Source: Dehalococcoidia bacterium (GTDB taxonomy: Bacteria; Chloroflexota; Dehalococcoidia; GIF9; UBA5629). From it: DNA of 12,441 nt. Under the pieces are notes generated by a model. It made no database searches, was not told the origin of the DNA, and saw nothing but the letters and a program-made list of their open reading frames with translations. This document shows, one piece after another, positions 6,446 through 12,441 of this stretch (the stretch's first letter is position 1; each line of letters begins with the position of its first letter). The translations under genes and the position numbers were made by a program. The stretch covers positions 1 through 12,441 of the forward strand of contig JAQTLG010000017.1 of the NCBI GenBank assembly GCA_028715025.1. Reading direction: 5' to 3'.

Positions 6446-7537
6446 CTAAATTGGTAACCCCCGTCTGTCCTTGCCTGTCCCTTTCTCCAACCCGCCAAAT
6501 GCATATGGCAACCGATCTTCGAAGGGTGGAATCTGCGGCAACGGTTCTTTTCTGCCAACCTGGTACCAATATGCAGTGCTGGTCCAGTCGCCCTGCCGGT
6601 CATTTGCATGACCATGCTCAATGGAAAATAGCAGAGACTTCTCGAAGAAAACAGGGTCTTCAACGTGAAAACGGTACTGCGAGTGTTTGCCTGTGTAATC
6701 GGAGTTACCTTTGAAATAATAACCGTAGTATGGGGTTGAATACGTTTCACGCAAGCCGTTGTAGTTCCACGCACCGCAAAAATAATCTTCCGTACCGGTC
6801 CCATGTATCGAAGGCGGCCATGGTTCACCATCGATGAAAAACATATCGTCACCCTCACCCCACCAACCCGGCTCGTTGGTATCCAGATGAAGACAACAGC
6901 CGACATATTGTCCCCTGCCCTTGGCATCAAGAATAATATAGTTGTCTTTTCCGGTGGTGTTCAGTCTGTCAGTAACACCAGCGGCGTTTAAACCCATCTT
7001 CTCTTCCTTTTTAAGTACCAATCGGCGGTTCCAGGACGTGTGGAATCGTGCCAGATCAGGTTGTGTATCAGGCCAGACTTGATAATCGATGTAGAAATAA
7101 AGAAGACTTGTCTTATCTGTATCATTGGTTACCGTGATTTTTACGCCGGTAGAGTACGGCATCTGAAACCAGCAGTTGAGCCCCAAATAGGAGGTCTGCA
7201 GAGGAAGCGAATTGAAATAGGCGCCGACGGCATGACCCAACCCGAAAAAATCCCCCAGCGGGCAAGACACGGACGGCGTTTTCTCCCCATCCCAGTACAT
7301 ACTCAATATCAGGCGCCGCAGATTAAAAGGAAGACTTGGATCATCTTCAAAAGTCGTCATCCAGATATGTTTGATGCAACCGGCGCCCGTAGTCTCCCCC
7401 AGCACAACGGTCTGCCCTGCGGGGATGAACCAGAGATCGGCATTACCGCCAGTCTTATCAAAAGAAGACCATCGCCTCGATTTTATATTGTTTCTGAGCT
7501 TGGGTAGGCTAGCCAGCGAAGTCATACCAATTTCCAT
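6446..7537 (-). CDS. DUF2961 / GH172 family glycoside hydrolase
   Basis: A 363-residue protein matching the DUF2961 (GH172) family. Features include the N-terminal WSSFDKTGGNADLW (23-36), GCIKHIWMT (53-61) and CPLGDFFG (92-99). The core motifs are WWGEGDDMFF (225-234) and HGTGTEDYF (245-253). Glu228 and Glu250, 22 residues apart, are the likely catalytic pair. Characterised GH172 enzymes act on D-fructofuranosides (difructose dianhydride I) and D-arabinofuranosides; the fold is a jelly roll that assembles as trimers or hexamers. No signal peptide is visible, so the enzyme probably cleaves short imported glycosides in the cytoplasm. A strong AGGAGG (7550-7545) lies 7 nt before the ATG. The gene is 87 bp downstream of fucI and 72 bp upstream of the glycyl radical enzyme gene, consistent with one operon. 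Family assignment is firm; the substrate is inferred from context. Confidence 0.88.
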   Translation of the reverse strand: MEIGMTSLASLPKLRNNIKSRRWSSFDKTGGNADLWFIPAGQTVVLGETTGAGCIKHIWMTTFEDDPSLPFNLRRLILSMYWDGEKTPSVSCPLGDFFGLGHAVGAYFNSLPLQTSYLGLNCWFQMPYSTGVKITVTNDTDKTSLLYFYIDYQVWPDTQPDLARFHTSWNRRLVLKKEEKMGLNAAGVTDRLNTTGKDNYIILDAKGRGQYVGCCLHLDTNEPGWWGEGDDMFFIDGEPWPPSIHGTGTEDYFCGAWNYNGLRETYSTPYYGYYFKGNSDYTGKHSQYRFHVEDPVFFEKSLLFSIEHGHANDRQGDWTSTAYWYQVGRKEPLPQIPPFEDRLPYAFGGLEKGTGKDRRGLPI

Positions 7538-7624
7538 ATATTCCCCTCCTGAATGTTTATCGTATAATCAGTCTGGTCATTCATCGAAAGCGCCACATTT
7601 ATCAACCATTACCTCGTTTACCGA

Positions 7625-9436
7625 TCAATATCTGCCGTACAGTGGCCCAAAGTTGGCGCAGGCACGAAAATCAGCTCCCTGCGGCTCCATTGCCCCGAAA
7701 GCGCTCCAGATGTCCGGTCGGAATATACGCTCACCGGCAACATTATGCATTGAGACCGGTATGCGCAACATGGCTGCCACCGTAATCAGATCATGACCGA
7801 TGTGTCCGTAACTTAATACTGCATGATTGGCTCCCCAGTCGTTCATCACAGAATAGACATCCCTAAAAGGACCATTGTCCGTTAACATAGGCACAAACCA
7901 TGTTGTCGGCCAGGTGGGATCGGTCCGGTCGGTCAATATATTATGAATTTTTAATGGGAGATTTACGGTGTATCCTTCTGCAATCTGCATGACGGGTCCT
8001 AGTCCTTTTATCAGATTCATCCTGGACATGGTGACCGGCATCCCTCCGCGAGTTGTAAAGCCGGAGGAATACCCTCCACCCCTGAAATATTCCAACCTGG
8101 CCGGATACCAGCTTGTTGCTCTCAGGCATTCATCCTCGTCAGCTGGTGTAAGTTCCCAGTACGGCTTCATCACCGGCTGCCCATGCAGCGTCTGCCGACC
8201 CGTTCCGTCCAGACATGCCGAGCCTGAATTAATCAAATGAATGATGCCTCCCTCGGCCTTATCCTGTAGTTTGTAACCTGTCACACGTTTAACTGAATCC
8301 GGACTCCAATAGGTCCTGACATCTGCAAATACTTGAGCTCTACCGCTGATCAAGTGGCTGATAAGCATGGATGCACCGTTAAGAGCATCATTCTCAGTTG
8401 CCACGATATAAGGCTGCCGGATCCCATTCCAATCAAAGGATGAATTCAGGATTGCCTCCATGAAATCTCCATTAGGCAAATGGTCGGTCCACTGCCTCTG
8501 ACCCTGAAACCCTGCAGCGATGGCGTTATGCCCGAGGGCCTCCTCACCATAGCCAATACTATTTAAATTAGGATTGCCCGCCATCAGGTCTCGCATGATG
8601 ATCGCCATTTTAATGACAGTTTCCCAGTCATGCTCTTTTTGAGCCTTCCTCCTGCGAAGCCGCGGTGAGTTGTAGTCCCGACCTTCTTTACAGACCTTCT
8701 TTACCCAGGCAAGAGCGCGGACATATTCATCTTTGTCGTAAATCTCCTTATCGATCCTGCGAATAAACTCGGACATATCAATTGTCTGCACACGCATACC
8801 CAGGTAGCTTTCGAAAAAGGCCTGGTCGATGATTGAACCGGCTATGCCCATAGAAACACCGCCTACAGATAAATAGGATTTGCCCCGCATATGTGCCACA
8901 GCAAGTCCCGATCTGGCGAATCTGATGATCTTGTCCCTGACATCGGGGGGTATAGAGGCATCCGAAGAATCCTGCACTTCATGACCGTAAATACCGAAGG
9001 CGGGCAGGCCTTTCTGATTATAGCCCGCGAGAACTGCAGCAAGATAAACAGCGCCTGGACGTTCCGTACCGTTGAGGCCCCAGACAGCTTTGGGGATCAG
9101 AGCATCCATATCCATAGTCTCCGTTCCGTAACACCAACAGGGACTGACCGTGATGGTCAACCCCACTCCCTCAAGGGCAAATTTTTCGGCTGATTTAATA
9201 GCCTCAGCAGTTCCGCCGATGCAGGTATCGGCGATTACACTTTCAACGGGCAATCCATTAGCATATCGAAGGTTCTCATATATTAAGCCGGCGACCGCTT
9301 TCGCCATAGCCATTGTCTGGCCCTCCAGTGACTCTCTTATCCCTCCCCTTCTGCCATCAATGACCGGGCGAATGCCGACCTTCGGCATCCTGCAGGATAA
9401 CCTATCTGCGTGCACATTCATTATTTTTGCTTTCAT
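7625..9436 (-). CDS. fucI: L-fucose / D-arabinose isomerase
   Basis: A 603-residue protein that reads through with close similarity to E. coli FucI (591 residues) over its whole length. Examples are GIRPVIDGRRGGIRESLE (21-38), NGTERPGAVYLAA (122-134), GGVSMGIAGSIID (192-204), AIAAGFQGQRQWTD (305-318) and EYFRGGGYSS (449-458). The Mn2+ ligands and catalytic acids are conserved: Glu348 (VATEND), Asp372 (FADVRTYW) and His538 (GANHAV). These correspond to E. coli Glu337, Asp361 and His528. The family interconverts L-fucose with L-fuculose and D-arabinose with D-ribulose in the cytoplasm as a hexamer. About 10 extra residues precede the conserved start of the fold. GGAGG sits a rather long 13 nt upstream of the ATG, and an in-frame stop shortly before it excludes a longer start. 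The neighbouring kinase is AraB-like rather than FucK-like, which favours D-arabinose as the substrate. Confidence 0.97.
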   Translation of the reverse strand: MKAKIMNVHADRLSCRMPKVGIRPVIDGRRGGIRESLEGQTMAMAKAVAGLIYENLRYANGLPVESVIADTCIGGTAEAIKSAEKFALEGVGLTITVSPCWCYGTETMDMDALIPKAVWGLNGTERPGAVYLAAVLAGYNQKGLPAFGIYGHEVQDSSDASIPPDVRDKIIRFARSGLAVAHMRGKSYLSVGGVSMGIAGSIIDQAFFESYLGMRVQTIDMSEFIRRIDKEIYDKDEYVRALAWVKKVCKEGRDYNSPRLRRRKAQKEHDWETVIKMAIIMRDLMAGNPNLNSIGYGEEALGHNAIAAGFQGQRQWTDHLPNGDFMEAILNSSFDWNGIRQPYIVATENDALNGASMLISHLISGRAQVFADVRTYWSPDSVKRVTGYKLQDKAEGGIIHLINSGSACLDGTGRQTLHGQPVMKPYWELTPADEDECLRATSWYPARLEYFRGGGYSSGFTTRGGMPVTMSRMNLIKGLGPVMQIAEGYTVNLPLKIHNILTDRTDPTWPTTWFVPMLTDNGPFRDVYSVMNDWGANHAVLSYGHIGHDLITVAAMLRIPVSMHNVAGERIFRPDIWSAFGAMEPQGADFRACANFGPLYGRY

Positions 9437-9492
9437 AGTTTGATATCATCCTCCAGCGAATTTAACCCCACGGTCAGCGAAGAGTTGTAAAA

Positions 9493-11160
9493 TTACTCTC
9501 TTAAACTGCGCAGGAGCTTCATCACATCATTCTTCCCGTGGCCGAAATATTCAGTCAGACGCTTGTATTCAGCATATAGTTTGTTATAGATCTCCACATT
9601 ACCTGCAATCGGACGATATACTTGTAGAACAGGCGCAGTAACGGAAACAAGCGCCTCAGTATGAGAATCATAACCACCTTTGCTCTTGCCTGCTGATATT
9701 GCACCCAGAATTGCCGCTCCAAGGGCAGACGCATGCTGTTCCGTAGTCACGGTAATATCCCGGCCGATGACATCTGCATATACCTGCATTACAAACTGGT
9801 TTTTAGTAAGGCCTCCTCCCGCCATTATATCCCTGACCGGCACTCCTGAATGGATAAAGTTTTCGATGATGATTCTTGCGCCAAAAGCTGTTGACTCCAC
9901 AATTGCCCGATAAACATCTTCGGGCTTGGTTGTAAGCGTATAACCGATCAACATTCCACTCAAACTGGCATCCGAGGGGATAGAACGGTTGCCATTCCAC
10001 CAGTCAAGCGCCAGCAGTCCACTCTGCCCCGGCCTCAGTATTGAGGCTTTCGCCGACATCAGATCATGAATAGACCTGCCGCTGCGCGCGGCTTCATCAT
10101 GATATTCCGGCGGTATATGGTTTTTAACAAACCAGGCGAGTGCATCGCCGACGGCTGCCTGGCCTGCTTCATAACCAAAGAGTCCGGGTACGATGCCATC
10201 TTCCACAACGCCAGATATGCCCGGCACCAGGACTTCTCGCTCGGACATCAGCATGTGGCATGTGGACGTTCCCATAATCATGAACATAGTGGCCGGTTTC
10301 GCTAATCTGCAGCCCAATACCGCACTATGGGCATCAATAATCGCAGATGCTACGGATATTCCACACGGTAATCCAAGCCGTTTGCTCCATTTTGCATTAA
10401 GCTTGCCAGCCGGATTTCCGGGCACCACCATCGCCCCAGCCATTTTATGCGTGTAAAGGTCGACCAGCGCTGGATGCAGGGCAGATAAAAACTCCGGTGA
10501 AGGAAATCCGTCCTTCTTATTCCAGGTCGCTTTGTAACCGGCCCCGCAACTGTTGCGTACCAAGTCCCCGGTCAGTTGCCATATGATCCAATCACTACCT
10601 TCAACAATACGTTCAGCATCCCGGTAAATTAAGGGAGACTCCTCCAACATCTGTAAAGCTTTCGGCATAACCCATTCTGAGCAAATTGCGCCGCCATAAC
10701 GCTTTAACCATAGTTCGTCTCTTTCTGCCGCTAATTGGTTAATTCGCTCGCATTGAGACCAGGCAGAGTGATGCTTCCATAACTTGGCCCACGCATGTGG
10801 TTCCTCGCGATATGTATCCAGGCAGCATAAGGGTGTGCCATCAGTTGTGGTGGGTAAAATTGTACAGGCGGTAAAGTCCACTCCTATACCAATGACCGAT
10901 ACAGGATCAATTTTGCTTTGCCTGATCACCCCTCTGGCAGTTTCCTCCATTGCTTCCAGCCAGTCGAAAGGATCCTGTAACGCCCAATCAGGGGGCAGCG
11001 GTTTACCGCTGCCTGGTAAAGATCTGTCTATCACCCCGTGTGGATAGGCATATGCTGTCGTAGCAATAATCTGAGCTGTTTCCACGTCCATCAACAAAGC
11101 ACGTGCAGACTCCGTACCGAAATCAAATCCTACAGAATATCTCTTCATACACTGCCCCAT
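9493..11160 (-). CDS. araB: FGGY carbohydrate kinase, ribulokinase (AraB) type
   Basis: A 555-residue FGGY kinase with the length and landmarks of ribulokinase. The N-terminal phosphate-binding motif is SVGFDFGTESAR (9-20), followed by GIGVDFTACT (91-100) and SEWVMPKAL (161-169), the counterpart of AraB SEWFWAK. IIDAHSAVLG (274-283) carries the catalytic base Asp276, GTSTCHML (297-304) is next, then LDWWNGNR (385-392, AraB LDWFNGRR), TAFGAR (424-429) and MAGGGLTKN (446-454) near the ATP site. It would transfer phosphate from ATP to O5 of L- or D-ribulose. E. coli AraB is known to accept several 2-ketopentoses. The gene is 40 bp downstream of the transporter and 56 bp upstream of fucI. A second ATG at 11148 (MKRYSVGFDFGT) would fit the family N-terminus better; neither start has a strong Shine-Dalgarno. 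Ketose specificity is inferred from context. Confidence 0.9.
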   Translation of the reverse strand: MGQCMKRYSVGFDFGTESARALLMDVETAQIIATTAYAYPHGVIDRSLPGSGKPLPPDWALQDPFDWLEAMEETARGVIRQSKIDPVSVIGIGVDFTACTILPTTTDGTPLCCLDTYREEPHAWAKLWKHHSAWSQCERINQLAAERDELWLKRYGGAICSEWVMPKALQMLEESPLIYRDAERIVEGSDWIIWQLTGDLVRNSCGAGYKATWNKKDGFPSPEFLSALHPALVDLYTHKMAGAMVVPGNPAGKLNAKWSKRLGLPCGISVASAIIDAHSAVLGCRLAKPATMFMIMGTSTCHMLMSEREVLVPGISGVVEDGIVPGLFGYEAGQAAVGDALAWFVKNHIPPEYHDEAARSGRSIHDLMSAKASILRPGQSGLLALDWWNGNRSIPSDASLSGMLIGYTLTTKPEDVYRAIVESTAFGARIIIENFIHSGVPVRDIMAGGGLTKNQFVMQVYADVIGRDITVTTEQHASALGAAILGAISAGKSKGGYDSHTEALVSVTAPVLQVYRPIAGNVEIYNKLYAEYKRLTEYFGHGKNDVMKLLRSLRE

Positions 11161-11200
11161 CTATTACAACAATAGTAAATGTAGTTTGCCATTTTATTGG

Positions 11201-12441
11201 TTAAACAGTTCCCGCCTTTTCCATTTCAGCCCGTTTCTGTAACTGGTTGCGCAATTCCTGAAGATCTTTGGGAGCCAGGTATGCGGAAATAGATATGAAT
11301 ATAAAACACGCGCTCCACGCTACAATGCATATAAGTAAAATAGCATCTCTCAAGGATGAGTTTACAGCTATAATACCGGCTATGAGGGGAGCTGTTGAAG
11401 AACCCACCTGTTCGAAAAAGTTCTGCAGCGCATTAGCTGTACTGCGTACTTCCGGTAGTGTCATGTCATAGACGGTGGTTATCACGTTAGGTGAGGCCAT
11501 AGGCATAAATAGGCAAGTTAGCGCCAGTAGAGAGCCGAAAAGGAGAGGATCGCTATTGGGGACATTAATCGTCAAAACCATCAACATTAATGCGATGATA
11601 ATACCTGCCGCACTCACCAGCAACCGGCCTCTCTGATTTCGTTTAAAGAAATAGTCACCAATCAATCCCCCTACAGGAAAGCCCGCAGCAAGCACCAGTA
11701 CAGCGACAACCATGATAATAAGTACCGTGTTAGGGTCATAACCTCTCTCTGCCTGCAAGTATCGGAAAAACCAGAAGGTTATTACCTGCCAGGGGAAAAC
11801 ACCCGCAAAGCAATTAAGGAATAGGAAAATGAGAGACCTTTTTTTAAATAATCCTAAAGCGGTTTCCCAGTTGAATTTATAGTCGCCTTTCTGATCGATG
11901 CCCTGTAGTTCCGGCTCTGTACTGCCTCTCTGTGGCTCCTTGACGCCAAAGAATATAATGATGGCCAGGACAAAGCCTACAGCGCCCGTGACATAAAAAA
12001 CACCTCTCCAACCAATAACCCCACCTAGAGCTAATGCCAGCACCATGCCGACCAAGTAACCCAGCGGCTGGGCAATCTGCAGAAATCCCATGATTTTACC
12101 ACGGACTTTTGGCTCAAAGTAGTCATTGGTTACATTGTATAAACCCGGGTAGCTCGAATCTGCAATTCCTGTTGATGAACGAGTCAACACAAATGCTGGA
12201 AACGTGCGTACTGTTGCGCTCAACCAGGTTGTAGCGCCCCATATTAATGCTGCAAGTGCCAGCAGCTTTGTCCGTGCAAAACGATCATAGAGGTAACCCC
12301 ACACCGGATATAGCACGGCAGCAACGATCAGTGCAGCGGAAAAAACCAGTCCCATCTGCGCTTCATTGATTTGAAACTCGTCCATTATGGGAGTGGTCAA
12401 CGGTCCGATTACTAACCTCTCGGTCTGTTGAAAGAGAATAA
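11201..12441 (-). CDS. MFS transporter, probably sugar or glycoside uptake (5' end beyond window)
   Basis: The minus-strand frame stays open to the right window edge, so about 412 C-terminal residues are visible and the first transmembrane helix is missing. A TTG at 12400 could be taken for a start. However, the 13 codons upstream of it read straight through and resemble the end of TM1 and the first loop (RLVIGPLTTPIMDEF), so that start is unlikely. MFS motif A is present between TM2 and TM3 (GYLYDRFARTK), with a degenerate copy in the C-terminal half (GGLIGDYFFKRNQRG). About eleven hydrophobic segments are visible, split by a charged central loop (KEPQRGSTEPELQG...). The C-terminal tail is highly charged. 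It is the first visible gene of the operon and lies 40 bp before the kinase, suggesting import of the pathway's sugar or glycoside, probably by cation symport. The substrate is not readable from the sequence. Confidence 0.88.
   Translation of the reverse strand, partial: ILFQQTERLVIGPLTTPIMDEFQINEAQMGLVFSAALIVAAVLYPVWGYLYDRFARTKLLALAALIWGATTWLSATVRTFPAFVLTRSSTGIADSSYPGLYNVTNDYFEPKVRGKIMGFLQIAQPLGYLVGMVLALALGGVIGWRGVFYVTGAVGFVLAIIIFFGVKEPQRGSTEPELQGIDQKGDYKFNWETALGLFKKRSLIFLFLNCFAGVFPWQVITFWFFRYLQAERGYDPNTVLIIMVVAVLVLAAGFPVGGLIGDYFFKRNQRGRLLVSAAGIIIALMLMVLTINVPNSDPLLFGSLLALTCLFMPMASPNVITTVYDMTLPEVRSTANALQNFFEQVGSSTAPLIAGIIAVNSSLRDAILLICIVAWSACFIFISISAYLAPKDLQELRNQLQKRAEMEKAGTV

Noticed and set aside
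7040..7507. Long plus-strand open frames opposite the GH172, isomerase and glycyl radical genes
   Set aside because: They lie entirely antisense to well-recognised genes, show no family motifs and lack good ribosome binding sites; they are coding-strand shadows.
11201..12400. Transporter gene starting at the TTG at 12400
   Set aside because: The frame stays open to the window edge, and the upstream codons encode plausible transporter sequence; without them the first membrane helix would be absent.
1..12441. Mobile elements, tRNAs, CRISPR arrays or attachment sites
   Set aside because: No transposase or integrase, no regularly spaced repeat array, no tRNA cloverleaf and no flanking long direct repeats were seen.

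Overview
This window looks like the chromosome of an anaerobic bacterium. The strongest clue is a complete glycyl radical enzyme, a class destroyed by oxygen. The first gene encodes a lipoprotein with a lipobox cysteine. Moderate GC and the gene mix would fit an environmental lineage such as Chloroflexota (Dehalococcoidia-like), but that placement is a low-confidence inference. No RNA gene, insertion sequence, CRISPR array or origin was seen.

Layout. (A) 1-888, minus: the N-terminal 296 residues of a UshA-type 5'-nucleotidase/metallophosphoesterase lipoprotein, cut by the left edge. (B) 889-1193: a divergent intergenic region with a good sigma70-like promoter in each direction and a structured leader for the rightward gene. 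(C) 1194-2123, plus: a GNAT-fold acyltransferase resembling LuxI/FeeM N-acyl synthases. A 20-bp lux-box-like dyad overlaps its ribosome binding region. (D) 2212-2787, minus: a TetR regulator with its own promoter and a likely autoregulatory operator. (E) 2965-12441, minus: six same-strand genes with gaps of 34-87 bp. In transcription order they are an MFS transporter (5' end beyond the right edge), an AraB-type ribulokinase, L-fucose/D-arabinose isomerase FucI, a DUF2961/GH172 glycosidase, an unclassified glycyl radical enzyme, and a tandem split-barrel (PNPOx-like) flavoprotein.

How they may work together. The transporter would import a sugar or small glycoside, and the cytosolic GH172 enzyme would release a furanose sugar. 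FucI would isomerise the free sugar (L-fucose or D-arabinose) to a ketose, and the AraB-type kinase would phosphorylate it. The pairing of FucI with an AraB-type rather than FucK-type kinase, next to a family that includes D-arabinofuranosidases, suggests D-arabinose -> D-ribulose -> D-ribulose 5-phosphate. No fuculose-phosphate aldolase is visible, which fits this route better than L-fucose. The glycyl radical enzyme carries the Cys-x-Glu active site of dehydratases/lyases, not the Cys-Cys of pyruvate formate-lyase. Its substrate is unknown, its activase is not in the window, and it is the most likely source of new chemistry here. The orphan LuxI/FeeM-like gene is a second point of interest.
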